A DNA stretch of 43,325 bases, taken from Apostichopus parvimensis. Taxonomy: Eukaryota > Echinodermata > Holothuroidea > Aspidochirotida > Stichopodidae. Each line of letters begins with the position of its first letter. Within the stretch, counting starts at the first letter, position 1. Both the position numbers and the translations under genes were made by a program. The stretch spans positions 24,804 through 68,128 of the forward strand of contig KN883807.1 of assembly GCA_000934455.1 (NCBI GenBank), written 5' to 3'. The notes beneath the pieces are model-generated. The model saw nothing but the letters and a program-made list of their open reading frames with translations, was not told the DNA's origin and ran no database searches. Of the stretch, positions 11,484 to 22,346 are shown in pieces.

Positions 11484-11972
11484 ATACGGTAATTTCGCGT
11501 GTTCCCTAATTTCGCGTATACTGTATTATACATATGTATCTCCTCTGATATAGAAACTGTTTATAGTTGCCGTGTTCGTTAGTCAAATTCTGCCCACTTT
11601 TTCAATCGCAATTTTAATCTACAAAGCCTTAACGAAAACGACGGCCAAAATTCCCACAGTATAAAACAAGGAAATATCAATTTTGTATTTGAGACGTTTG
11701 CATGAATTATTTCACACTTTTGGTGGAATTATGTGGTAAATTTAAATTCATTCGCGAAATTAAGGAAATATTTCCTTGGTTCGTGCAGTTCGACTCCCGA
11801 TCTTTACAAATATATTTTTCCTATTTACGACTGAATTTGGTGAAACTATCGATGAGATCACATGATTGCTAAGAGATAAAACTTAACAGATAAGCGAAAT
11901 CAGCGAGATCGTCATCAATGCCATCTTGTAATAGAATATTAATACCCTTATACTATCGCAAATTTACCGTAT
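11484..11972. mobile_element. MITE-like element, copy 1
   Basis: The left end ATACGGTAATTTCGCG is matched in inverted form by the right end CGCAAATTTACCGTAT, giving about 16-bp terminal inverted repeats around 489 bp. A second, diverged copy lies in the same orientation at 36851-37306. Shared internal blocks in the same order include TTAGTCAAATT, CTTAACGA-AACG, ACGGCCAAAA, ATTTTGTATTT-GAGAC and GACTCCCGA-CTTT. There is no transposase, so it is non-autonomous. I could not see a clear target duplication and do not assign a superfamily. Confidence 0.7.
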
Positions 11973-12950
11973 ACCGTCATACTAGCAAACATGTTAACTT
12001 AGGAAAGTAACTGTAAAAACAAACAAGTAGGAGTTTATCAAATATTGTTGCACCTCAAAGTTGATGTTGGCAAATGAGGTACGTGGATACTGATTATTTT
12101 ACCGCAGCGCCCTCATTTATGATTACCTTTAATGATGTTAGCGGATTTAGAACACATTACATGAACCCATGTTTTTATTTGGTATCTTTTAATCGGTTTA
12201 TTTTGGTTCTTATTGTTGTCATTCTTTTAATTGTTGCTTCACATCTCAACCCTGCTTGGAAATAATTGATTTTTTATGGCAAGCGAAAATTTGATCAGTG
12301 ATATTTCACAATTGAAGAGTTCATGTCGAGAAAACTTGCACACATTTTGTGACAAGTTCAACACAATTAGTACGCTAACAAACGATTAAACTATCATCAT
12401 CGTTGTTAAAATGTGATTTGCATATTTTTAAGTCTGTATTTGTTTAATGCCAACATTAAATATCCATAACAACCATACTATTCTTTTTCTTTGTTTCTTT
12501 GTATCAAATTAATTTAAGGGTTGAGTATATGTACCGTGTTGTTTATGCTACAGAGTTTCTCTCTACTGTGTGGAAAATGTCTTCGAAAGTCAATTCCAAC
12601 ATGTTTTATCCAGTAGCCTTTTAAGATCCAATTTTTTTTTAAATATTTACTAAAATTATTAGGACTCGGCTCTATCAGAACCATCAAGATAAATTATTTG
12701 GTGATATTTTAGTGAGAAAGCAATGATGTTGTCATTTTGACTACAAAAGTAGGTGAAATATGGTAACATATACGTTTTAAGGGTAGTCTGAGGTGAACGT
12801 TATTTCTTATGAGACGGAATTTAATCTATAGAGGCTTTCATGTACGCAGGTCCCTCCGAACGGCAAAGTAAAGCGAAATATGTATAGAGTAAGTGCGGCA
12901 AGCAGCCTTACAATTACTATTATTCTTTCTTTTTTTGTTATGCAAAACTA
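11973..12950. other. Stretch without a recognisable gene
   Basis: Short open frames only. Nothing recognisable appears between the MITE-like element and the G-rich minisatellite. Confidence 0.4.
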
Positions 12951-13922
12951 GAGAGGGGTAACAGTGCGGATTGGGGCATGGTGCAATGACAATGAGAGAG
13001 GGGTAACTGTGGGGATTAGGGGGTGGTGAGTTGACTACCAGACAGGGGCAACAGTGGGCATTAGGGATTGTGAGATGACAATAAGAGAGGGGTAACAGTG
13101 GGGCTTAGGGGATGGTGAAATGACATTGCGAGAGGGGTAACGGTGGGGATTAGGGGATTGTGAGATAACAATGAAAGAGGGGCAACAGTGAGGATTAGGG
13201 GTTGGTGGGATGACAATGAGAGAGGGGTAATTGTGGGGATTAGGGGATGGTGGGATGAAAATGAGAGAGGGGTAACAGTGGGGATTAGGAGATGGTGGGA
13301 TGACAGTGGGAGAGGGGTAACAGAGGGGCTTAGGGGATGGTGAAATGACATTGATAGAGGGGTAACAGTGGGGATTAGGGGATTTTGAGATAACAATGAG
13401 AGAGGGGTAACAGTGGGGATTAGAGGATGGTGAGATGCCAATGAGAGAGGGGTAACAGTGGGGATTAGGGGTTTGTGAGATAACAATAAGAAAGGGGTAA
13501 CTGTGGGGATTAGGGAATGATGAGATGACATGAGAGAAGGGTAACAGTGAAGCTTAGAGGAAATGTGAGATGACATTGAAGAGGGGTAACAGTGGGGATT
13601 AGGGGATGGTGAGATGACAATGAGAGAGGGGTAACTGTGGGGATTTGGGAAATGTGAGATGACAATCAGAGAGGGGTAACAGTGGGGATTAGGGAATGTA
13701 GAGATGACAACGGGAAGGTAGTGATATTGAGTGGAAGATGAGTTGGCAATGAGAGAGGGCAGTGGGGATTTGGGGATTGTGGGTTAATATTGAGGGGTCA
13801 GTGGGGCTGGGAGCTTGGTGAGCTGACAATGGGTGGAGGCAGTGGAGCTGAGGGGAATGTGAGTTGATGTTAAGGGGGCAGAAGGGCCAAGGGCAAGGCA
13901 TGGTGAAGTGATAATGAGGCAC
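12951..13922. repeat. 45-bp G-rich minisatellite with higher-order structure
   Basis: About 17 regular units of roughly 45 bp (consensus pieces AGAGAGGGGTAACAGT, GGGGATTAGGGG and ATGGTGAGATGACAATG) run to about 13705. A more degenerate G-rich tail follows to about 13922. Variant units recur every five units: GGGCTTAG…TGACATTG types fall at about 13090, 13313 and 13537, and GATTGTGAGATAACAATG types at about 13134 and 13358, giving a period near 224 bp. Each unit has three G3-4 runs plus GG, so the plus strand could form G-quadruplexes, and most units contain the hexamer TTAGGG. Because 45 is a multiple of three, the minus strand stays open as a 15-residue Pro/Ser/Leu repeat; I treat that as a by-product. 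Confidence 0.93.
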
Positions 13923-15157
13923 TCCATTTACTCAAACCGCTTCAAACATTGTTGTCAGAATCTATACAGACTGTACAATAGATTTCTTACATCAATCTAA
14001 CGTTATTTTATAACATTTAATACCCCTGTTAATAAATTTGTATATTTCCCTTAGTTTCTTTATTCTCTCGCTTTAAACTTTCATTTCCCATTTAACTAAC
14101 ATCATTCAAGTGATAGGCTCTTTATAATTTACCCTATACTGTTTGAAAAGGAAAATATGGAAGTAAATGAACTTTAAGAAGGATAATAAATAACTTCTTT
14201 TGTTTTAACTATTAACTGTTATATCTTCATATGAGTTATTAATACCATATAGCTTGCGATACATCATATCGAACAGTGTAATGCTTAGTATCACAGACTA
14301 AGAGACGGAGATTCAAGAGAGAACGCTAGATAGAGCGAGCGATGGAAAGATGGTATGGATAACAGGCCATACCATAAATCAATCATAATTCAACATTGTT
14401 TGTAATATTTCGTGCAGTAAAAGAGAAAGGTTAATCAATTTTCTAGCAGAGAAACATCATCCCAATGTGCTAGACCCATTTTATCTAAATTATTACCCTA
14501 CGTCAGTTTGTTACGGATTATACAGGGAGGCTAGGAAAGCAATTTATAAGAAACCTGGCAAACAGATGTATGAGATATTGAACAAAATATGAGATGAAGT
14601 CAAAGACATAGTAAACTACAAGATCCGAAAAGAGACCCTGCGTAACATCTCTCACTATTTAATGATCCTTGTGAATGGTAGCAGGCACTGAATGTGTTTT
14701 ATGGCTGTTTAGAAACGTCTTGACTATGATTGTCTGTGGCGTCTTGGGTGATCTTTCTTTTCCCCCTTCTCTTCATTTCTCCGGATTGAAATTCAAGAAA
14801 TCAATTTTGTTTTAATATTTGTAACGACCGAAATAAACCGATGAAGGTAACATTTTTCGCCCTGTACATGAACTAACATGACATTTGTTAACATTTCAAC
14901 CAAATACAATCAAGCGACTTGAGCTTACTTTATACATTTGAATACAATTAATATGCAAGTGTTGACACTATCTTTTAGTCTAATCGAATGCAATTAAGGA
15001 TGTAAATTTAAATTATCTTTGTTAATTTGAATATAAACATGTAAATCAAGTTAACATGAACACATCTTTTTTATCTAATTAAGACGTTCGTTACATGAAT
15101 GATTACTCCTCTACCCAAGGACATGTATATTGCAGTAAGTATCACTAACGTGTACAT
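13923..15157. other. Stretch without a recognisable gene
   Basis: A 68-codon frame at 14389-14592 (plus) has no recognised domain, no start codon at its head and no splice support. A small hairpin (GGTATGG/CCATACC) lies near 14352-14373. Otherwise I see nothing. Confidence 0.4.
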
Positions 15158-15257
15158 NNNNNNNNNNNNNNNNNNNNNNNNNNNNNNNNNNNNNNNNNNN
15201 NNNNNNNNNNNNNNNNNNNNNNNNNNNNNNNNNNNNNNNNNNNNNNNNNNNNNNNNN
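15158..15257. other. Assembly gap, 100 N
   Basis: Exactly 100 N. This is a conventional placeholder length, so the true gap size is unknown. Confidence 0.98.
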
Positions 15258-17285
15258 TTCTACGTGAGTATCTCTCTATTCAAGGAATTTCTTTATCAAA
15301 TTCCCAAATAAACGGATCCCTTTCTTTGCTCTCGACGAGACAAAGTTACCCCATTGTGCACCTCTGAATAAATATTTCGTTTTGTACATTAGTCAGATAC
15401 CCTTCACTTGAGCTTTTAAATTTACATCTCAATCGTGTATTTGATATCTCTCTCTGTGTCCTCATTCAAATCTATGATATTCTCCAGCACCACAGAGAAA
15501 GTCAACTTTGACCGAAGAATCATGATCAAATATTATACTTCAATTTGTCCCATCATGTTTATTCTATTATCCTTACTTAAACAAATGTTACATTAAAACT
15601 GCGTACGTGACAACGGAAAGGAACTTCTTTTCTTCTTTTCTTTCTCTATTTGTTTCTTTCATTATTTTCTAATGATTCGAGGGTTATATATCTTTTGAGG
15701 AGATCATACTTTTATCTGGCAATTTATACCTCTGCCGCCAATGTGCCTGAAGAATAATTCATATAAACAGTGGTTTTGAACGGCTCCAATATTTGAATGA
15801 AACTAACCAAACATGATCAGCTAGCCAGATAGACATTCCACAGATGGAAAGGGATTTCACTTAAAATGTCATTTAAAACTCCGATGTAAAAAACGGTGGT
15901 CTGGACGTCACATGATGAAATCAAAATAAGTTTCAAAAATAAGTTTCAAAATAAAGAAATGGTTTGCGTGTTTGTTTAGTACTTGTAGGGAATTAGGAAA
16001 AAACATAATTCATGACACCATTTTAACCCTTTTAGGGGAAGGCTTGTGTTGAGGCGTCGAGAGAAAAAAACGTCGGACCGGGGTATAATGTCACCAGACA
16101 TATCAGTTTTTCCATAAGTTTATATGAAATGAGAATATAGGCCTGTTTTATATATCAGTTTTTGCTTCCCGGAACTCAAATTGACCACATTCTACCCTAA
16201 CCACGCCCTTGAGGCCTGAGTTCGCGGACCAGACAGATATTCCTCGTCGGAGTTCAAATGTCATCCACCCATCGGCCCTACTGGTATAAAGGAGACATTG
16301 GCAATATCACTTCTACTATCAGTACCTAGATACATAACCGTGATGAACAATTTACACGTCTTGTGCGGCAAAACAGTGTGAATTTGTAGCAGTTGTTCTT
16401 ATTAAAGGCGGGCGACGGTTGCTCTTGAAGATCAAACCTTAATGGAGGTACGCCATACCATTGATTTGGACATGATAAGTTTAATACCTGGTACCGTACT
16501 TAAAACCGGTACTTGAAACCGACATTTACCACCAAGAGGGTACTTAATATACGGTTCATGTGAACAGTTAGTTGATATTAAGTGTAAATAGCTAGTTATG
16601 GCTAGCAACGTTCATGACGGAAATTGTTAGCAAAGTTCGACCAATGAGAATACTATAGATTCTATGTCATGGTGACGTCACATTCGAATTTAAATTTGAA
16701 TCATTGCAGTTTGAACGAGCCCCCGATCTCTATTCATTGCTTGTAATCATTATTGTTTATCATCTCTATATATAATTAAAAAAAATGCAAATTTCCTAAT
16801 GAGTTGTGATATCCCCGTCCTATTGGGTTAGGGTAACCCCCTCTGTTACCCTGCTCAGAATCATTAAGAGCTAGACCGGGCCCGGGACAATTATGTCACT
16901 GGGGCCTCGTTTCGCTTTCTTCATTTCCCTCACATGAATCATGAAATCGAATATACATTTTTCTTCATCCCGTATTTTTCCCGGGCCACTCCATATCTTC
17001 CACCGGACCCCTCCATGATTGACCTTGCGCCCTGGTCAGTATTCCCGTGACCATTTCTCGTCAGACCCGACCCATCGTCACACCTCCTTGTTAACGATGA
17101 ATCACATTAAAATAGTTTGAGGCTAAGGTTGGTTTGTGACAGGTATGTCGTGTCGCTTTCCTGAAGATGAACGACGCGTATGATCTAAGTATCGTATGGA
17201 ATCCGGGGCTAACTAAGATGAGTATGTTAATACAAGGAAGCGAAGGGTTTTCTCTTAACACAGTGGCCCCATTACAGTATTAAAT
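15258..17285. other. Stretch without a recognisable gene
   Basis: The sequence is less AT-rich between about 16050 and 17110 than around it, which could reflect a decayed element or an untranslated region. It includes a perfect CRE at 16673 followed by an AT-rich near-palindrome (ATTCGAATTTAAATTTGAAT). A short inverted repeat (GGGTAAC/GTTACCC) lies at about 16831-16852. I could not support a gene. Confidence 0.4.
16673..16680. promoter_or_regulatory. CRE palindrome TGACGTCA
   Basis: A perfect TGACGTCA in the context CATGGTGACGTCACATTCG. No adjacent gene is recognised. Confidence 0.3.
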
Positions 17286-17440
17286 GGATATTCATAGGGC
17301 TGATAAAGGATATCCCTAGGGCTGATAAATGGATATTCCTAGGGCTGACAATGGATATTCCTAGGGCTAATAAAGGATATTCCTAGGGCTGATAAAGGAC
17401 ATTCCTAGGGCTGATAAAGGACATTCCTAGGGCTGATAAA
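17286..17440. repeat. 22-bp tandem array, seven units
   Basis: Seven units of about 22 bp with consensus GGATATTCCTAGGGCTGATA plus AA lie head to tail. Units differ by one to three bases (CATAGGG, CCCTAGGG, GACAAT, GGACATT), so the array is relatively young. Most units contain the palindrome CCTAGG. There are no spacers and the unit is short, so this is not a CRISPR array. Confidence 0.93.
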
Positions 17441-17778
17441 ATAGCATTTAATATTCCACACGGTCAGTTGAAAGTCTCATCTCAATATCTTGTTTATGGT
17501 TGATTGAATGGATTCACCTATTTAGAGGGTAAATCCTCCCTTACTTCCGGAATTGGATTGGTCTGTGATGTCATCACGGCAGATTTTTCTTGGAAAATAT
17601 TTATTTTATTTATATTAATCTGCTTGATCATTGCTCCTCGGAATGTTTGCTTAGCTGTAAATGTTCCCTGTTCTTAGAATTTCATCAAAGGTTACCTTTT
17701 ATTTTTGTAGAAATTTGATCTCCCCGTTTGGAGTAATTATTTAGATATTATAAAGAAAACAAACAAAATTTCAGCTGA

Positions 17779-17792
17779 GTTGCCATGATAAC
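17779..17792. promoter_or_regulatory. X-box-like motif GTTGCCATGATAAC
   Basis: It fits the RFX-factor X-box pattern RYYNYY-NN-RRNRAC, with a perfect left half-site and one departure from the symmetrical right half. Degenerate matches to this pattern are expected by chance in a window of this size. Confidence 0.2.
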
Positions 17793-19438
17793 CAATATTC
17801 ATTCAACTGTTGCCAGATTCCTTCAAAATGCCACATGCACTAAATTTGAAACCAAAAAAATCATATCTGCGCCATACAATATGCATTTAAGATATGGTTT
17901 GGGGTCAATTGACCTAAAATGCAGAAAATACGCCAGCAATTTTCTAATGCCTTCAACCTCAGCCACTGGAAAATCCCTTTCATCTTTGTAGATATTTAAG
18001 GTTGCACATGATCTTAAAAACACACATGTGATTAAAGAGCCGAATGTCTTTTGAAATTTACTGTTTGTCGCTTTCCATATTTCTAACTAACTGGAAATGG
18101 AAAAACAATAATAGTTACATAGTATCCGGAAAGAAAATGGCTGCATTATCACTTCATATTTCTGATTAAATAAGCAACCGAGCGCACGAGTCTATAGTCC
18201 GTTCCACATTCTAGCGACAATGTCTTTATTGTGTGCAAATTTATTAATTTCAATTCGGATTCTTATTATTTATTAGACCCAGAAAGCATAAACAGTTAAA
18301 TTATTTTGTGTTGTGTAGTTATGTCTTGGTTTTCTATAATATTCCTTATCCAATTGGTATTGCAAGGGAAACTAACAAGACAACTGTGATGAAATTTGAG
18401 ACTTATAATAAGAAAGAACTTTATCTTTTTGTTTTACTTTATTAATAAATTAAGCAAAGCTTTCACCGAAAACGATAAATCTCAGAGTACATTCTGTTTA
18501 AATGTGTGACTGTTCTCGGTTCCCCGTACGGTATACGCACAAGTGCGATTTCTAATTGTGTTTGTGTTTATAACATTTGACCTAACCCGGAAGTACTTAT
18601 AACAAACGATGTAGAAAAATATGCAAGATAAGAGTTTATTAATACTATTTTCTATAAACTTCAAGGAGCAACAAGATTAGATCTCACAAATAGAAATACA
18701 GATATTATATTTTCATAACCGGTCAACAATTCTAACTCTCTGAATATTTTACCTTCTCCAGTAATGATTTTATCATTGTTACAAAAGAGAGTTTTAAGTA
18801 TTTCATTATATTTTTGAGTGAGTTTACTCCAACAAATAAAATATCACTTGGCAAAAATACAACTACTTGTTGCCCAAGGTCCAATAACTCTGAGGCGATC
18901 AGAAGATTGTTCAAGAGAAAATATTGAAGGTAAATTAAAAATTGAAAAGTATGTTAGTATATTCTTCGTCTTCTTCTTCTTCTTTACGTGATTATTATTT
19001 TCTCTTGAAAGGATAATTCTGTAACTTTTGACATGTTCGTAAGGCATTTAACCTCCAACAACGAGTCCTCCGAGATGGAACTCAAGATAACTCTTGCCCT
19101 CCAGTGAAGAACAAACAAAACATGTATACTTGTTTATAATACTCAACACCTGGAGGATTTCCCCTTGAAAGTTCAACTCCTGTTCGGTTAGCCTTATCGT
19201 CATGGTAATCGTCATTAATTTCATATCTAGTAATCTCTCTGAAACTCTCACGTGGCTATTAACGAGTGATTCATATATATAGACAATATAGCACGTGATT
19301 AAAAAAAAATAGTTATACAATTGAAATAAAATGCTAATAAATGCAACAACAGCAAAAAAAAAACGAAAAGAAAATTGATATGATTAAACTTGTCAGAGCA
19401 CATGTACGTGCCACATACACCTCCATGTCACCAAGCTG

Positions 19439-19451
19439 CCCCCCCCCCCCC
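19439..19451. repeat. Poly(C) tract, 13 bases
   Basis: Thirteen consecutive C in AT-rich DNA. Confidence 0.9.
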
Positions 19452-19758
19452 AACTAACTTCCTATGGTGAATGAATAAATATTCATATCTGTTTTGTACA
19501 TGTTCAATGGTGGAATAGATATAGCACGTTGAAGCCGAGGGTTGCATTATCCACGTATTTTAAGAGGCCAGGCTTGATAATAATCTTTAGAGATAAGAAT
19601 GATTACTTTACCATAGCACTCGCTATTGAATACGTGATCGATTTAGCATGGATAACATAAACTGACTATTTAATGTAATCTTGTGGTTTAGACATTCATG
19701 TCATATAATGGCTGCTTTGAATGAATCTGTTGAGTCTTCACGTGTGTAACTATTTTCG

Positions 19759-19882
19759 ATGATTATTATTACTAGTATTTGTTATTGTTATCGTTATTAT
19801 CATTATCATCATCATCATCATCGTCATCGTCGTCGTTATTATTACTATTATAATTATTATTATTATTTCTTATTATTATATT
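19759..19882. repeat. ATT/ATC/GTC triplet microsatellite
   Basis: An interrupted trinucleotide repeat (TTATTATCATTATCATCATC, then CGTCATCGTCGTCG and ATTATTATT). The frame it leaves open would encode only Tyr/His/Arg runs and is not a gene. Confidence 0.9.
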
Positions 19883-20230
19883 TTGGGCAGTTTCGCTTCG
19901 TAATATGGGCTGGTGGTTCTAGTGAAGGTCTGACAAATTGCGTTCACATTATGGTTATGGATTTAATTCAGAGAGCCCCTAAAGCTTAAAACAATGGACC
20001 TCTAATGTGATTTTTTTTATCTGCCCACCAAGTTTAGCAGTTTGAAATAATGATGCAGTCAGCTATACTCAGAAAGTGCTTTTTTTGTAGCTAAACCAGC
20101 TTGAATTATTTCCATATATTACAAAAGGTTAATTTAACTAGCCACTTAAACGTCTCAATGAGAAATAGTATATTGTGGATGTGACAGTTTCACACTGTAA
20201 GTAGTCCAGGTTGAAACTGTGTTGTATCTA

Positions 20231-20236
20231 TTTAAT
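20231..20236 (-). terminator. Possible poly(A) signal ATTAAA
   Basis: The minus strand reads ATTAAA about 42 nt past the stop codon of the candidate exon at 20278-20727. This variant hexamer is common in AT-rich DNA, so the support it gives is modest. Confidence 0.25.
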
Positions 20237-20277
20237 AAATAGTAAGTAAACTTCGTCAGTGGATTCGATGTTGTTGG

Positions 20278-20727
20278 CTAATATATCCCTGGGGGGGGGG
20301 GGGGGGGAGGGTCCGGGTACATATCATTATATTCTTCTTTCATTGTAGAGATAGTGATGTAACATCTATATACAACGACGATAGGGCCTACCAGGTAAAA
20401 TGTGATTAAAACTTGCCAACCCATCTTTCTAATGCTATAGGATACAGTGAAAAAGTATGGCACCCCAGGGTCGACAAAATGACCGTAGAAAAACGTGTTG
20501 TCGTTACAGCCAATCAGTGGAAGCGTTTCAAGGTCATGTGATACTCCCACAGTCGACGTGTCGGGGATTCATATATGGATACGAGAATGTCGCCAAATTC
20601 CGAAACGCACACACGATATCCGACCCTTATTTCACCGAACTGCACGGGTACATTTAGTCTTACAGATGCGGCTGTCAGATTGAATATGGTCACGGTGTTG
20701 TAGGCTTGTAGAAGTAATATAGTGATT
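20278..20727 (-). pseudogene. Candidate terminal exon of a single-pass membrane protein, one apparent frameshift
   Basis: I do not recognise a specific gene. On the minus strand a good acceptor (CCTGTCCTTTTCAATAG, ending at 20728) opens a frame reading ITILLLQAYNTVTIFNLTAA and on through GYRVCVSEFGDILVSIYES. The frame shifts at the C4 run that is GGGG at 20563-20566 on the plus strand; one more C there would join it to DTSTVGVSHDLETLPLIGCN and GVPYFFTVSY. A hydrophobic segment follows (ITFYLVGPIVVVY, about 20360-20423), then a short tail YRCYITISTMKEE, a Pro run from a poly(C) tract, and a stop at 20278. An ATTAAA lies about 42 nt later. The alternating β-strand pattern before the membrane segment (LVSIYE…IGCNDN…GVPYFFTVS) vaguely resembles PPC-type β-sandwich domains. 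Homopolymer sequencing error and true pseudogene are both possible, and chance is not excluded. Confidence 0.35.
20291..20307. repeat. Poly(G) tract, 17 bases
   Basis: The longest G homopolymer in the window. It lies within the 3' end of the candidate minus-strand frame, where it encodes a Pro run. Its length, and so the reading frame across it, may not be reliable. Confidence 0.9.
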
Positions 20728-21467
20728 CTATTGAAAAGGACAGGCAGTGTGTGCAGAAATTAGGAGAATGTTGCCAGATGCTTCTGACGAGGACTATTAT
20801 TGACCTGACCTATATAGTTTTGTAACAAAGTACCGTACGTATACGAGCTGTAAAAAGCTCAACTGATGTTCCTTAAGTTTCGTAAATATTTGGCAATTAA
20901 CATTGCACCTTGTTTCCACTGCACGTTGAATGATTTAAGGAAGTGTTCTCACATTTTCTTGAATGCATTATCGAAAATTCTCTTATCACAAAGTTTTCTA
21001 AATTTCTAGAACTACTACATATAGCTAAATATTAAAATTGTGCTTACATTTGAAGAAGTGAGAAGGAATGTTTTCTACATTTTACACGATTAGATCATTC
21101 GTTTTGGTTTTTTTTTCTTCTTTCGTTGAACTAAATGAAGAACATGTAGAAAGCAAATATCATATGATAGTGTTCACATTTTGGTCTTATTTAGTTTTAA
21201 CCGGAGTGCGGTTACTTTCTATAGTCAAACATAGGGACAGCTGTTTAGACTCCGAGGTGTTACCTACAAAGCATAGCGAGACATACTAGAACTTATCTAT
21301 TTAAAGAGTATTTTGTTGATATTCCGTTTAACAGTGGACGGATTAATTGTGTGTCAAGCAACATTACGTCTTTCGACGCTAGGAATTTTTGTTTTATTTT
21401 TTGCAATTTTATGAATTATTACATACATTGATAAGCTATGACTGAAATAGATAAGACTTGAACAAGC
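20728..21467. other. Stretch without a recognisable gene
   Basis: If the candidate exon at 20278-20727 is real, this would be its upstream intron. I find no further exon with matching character. Confidence 0.35.
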
Positions 21468-22346
21468 CTAAAGCTGCGTTTCCATGCACGCGGGCGGGCG
21501 GGCGGAAAAATCGCTCATCGTTATTTTTAATGGAGCCGTTTCCATGCACGCGGGCGGGCGAGCGGGCGGGCGGGAGGGCGGGCGGGCGTTTTCTCGAATC
21601 GGTCGTGGAGCGATTTTTTCCGCCCGCCCGCGTGTCCGCGTGGTATTTCGCAATCGATTTCCGGGGATTCCCCCGTTGTTAATAAACAAAAATGTAGTAG
21701 AACTATGGTAATATGCATACAAAATAGCGCGTTCACTTTGTTGTTGTGCACACTGAGATATAGGCTACCGTATTGCTTGTAGTTGTATTATATCGTGCAC
21801 ACACAGTAGACAGAATGTATTGCTTGCATTAAGGCATGAGAGTAACGGCCAATCTTTCCCGTGGACTGATAGTTGCTCTTGATATGTGGATTTTGTTTAT
21901 ATCTTGTTCAACGTAGTGAAGAATTTGAGCAAATTGTTCTCTAGTTGTTCGAAAGTAGCGGTAAAATTTTTCCTCGTCTTGTTGAAGCTCTGCTATGAGA
22001 TATAGATAGGGGGTATGCTCCCTGTATTCTTCTTCTGCGGTTGATGGGGTGTACCCACCAGCGATGGTTTCTTTTTGCCCGGCGATTACGTCGTCGATTA
22101 AGCAGAGCAAGTAGCAGTATTTCTTCATCAAGCAGATAAACTTGGCGACGTAAAGTAGAGAGGACGACCATTGCGCCGATGTAGGCCTAGGCGACTGTGC
22201 TGCGAGTTAACTTTGGAAGAAATGATCACGTACTCTCTGCCAGAGCGTTTACCCGCCCCCGCGTTCGCGTGCATGGAAATGGGTTCCCCGCGTAGCCCGC
22301 CCGTCCGCCCGCCCGCCCGCCCGCGTGCATGGAAACGCAGCTTTAG
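21468..22346 (-). mobile_element. Internally deleted PIF/Harbinger-like DNA transposon
   Basis: The left end CTAAAGCTGCGTTTCCATGC is mirrored by the right end GCATGGAAACGCAGCTTTAG, and both continue inward into (GCGG)n/(CCGC)n-rich DNA, giving inverted repeats over 30 bp long. A second, inner pair of the same TTTCCATGCACGCG motif lies at about 21538 and 22278, so the element has duplicated subterminal repeats. Between them lies the decayed N-terminus of a HARBI1-like transposase on the minus strand; the catalytic DDE region is absent. The inverted match includes CTA/TAG at the outer edges, so the target duplication (TA or three bases) cannot be fixed. The GC content contrasts sharply with the AT-rich surroundings. 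Confidence 0.88.
21829..22171 (-). pseudogene. HARBI1/Harbinger transposase, frameshifted N-terminal remnant
   Basis: Transposases of this family cut and join Harbinger element ends. From an ATG at 22171 the first frame reads through LLLALLNRRR and RWWVHPINRRRRIQGAY, the characteristic WVHPxNxxR segment of HARBI1-like proteins. The similarity then moves to a second frame near 22005-22025, with YLYLIAELQQDEEKFYRYFR and, further on, SPRERLAVTL. The family sequence normally continues from there (…TLRFLATG… and then the DDE nuclease domain), but here it stops almost at once at 21829. About 110 of the usual 350-400 residues are present, with one frameshift and the whole catalytic domain missing, so it cannot be active. 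Confidence 0.85.

Larger units (their letters stand above)
17441..20277. other. Stretch without a recognisable gene
   Basis: It contains an RFX-type X-box match at 17779, a triplet microsatellite at 19759-19882 and a poly(C) tract at 19439-19451. The remaining short open frames show no recognisable domain. Confidence 0.4.

Noticed and set aside
11786-11798. tRNA B-box-like word GTTCGACTCCC, suggesting a tRNA gene or SINE
   Set aside because: There is no A-box at the right distance and no cloverleaf. It lies inside an element with inverted ends, so I kept the MITE call and only flagged the alternative.
13061-13576. A 171-codon minus-strand frame encoding a Pro/Ser/Leu/His 15-residue repeat
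   Set aside because: It lies wholly inside the 45-bp minisatellite. Because 45 is a multiple of three, a frame stays open automatically; there is no signal peptide, splice evidence or non-repeat extension.
14389-14592. Plus-strand 68-codon frame with a protein-like reading (VLDPFYLNYY…YREARKAIYKK)
   Set aside because: It has no start codon at its head and no splice signals, and it does not match a domain I recognise. Many frames of 60-70 codons occur here by chance.
15099-15311. Plus-strand frame spanning the first gap
   Set aside because: Half of it is N; the remainder shows nothing recognisable.
16285-16324. TATAAA at 16285 with an initiator-like TCAGTA about 36 bp downstream
   Set aside because: The spacing is longer than typical, and no coding exon follows beyond an eleven-codon frame.
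17286-17440. CRISPR-like regular array
   Set aside because: Units are contiguous with no unique spacers, and the setting is eukaryotic.
20457-20683. Two overlapping plus-strand frames of 62-66 codons
   Set aside because: They are antisense to the better-supported minus-strand candidate exon and show no domain.
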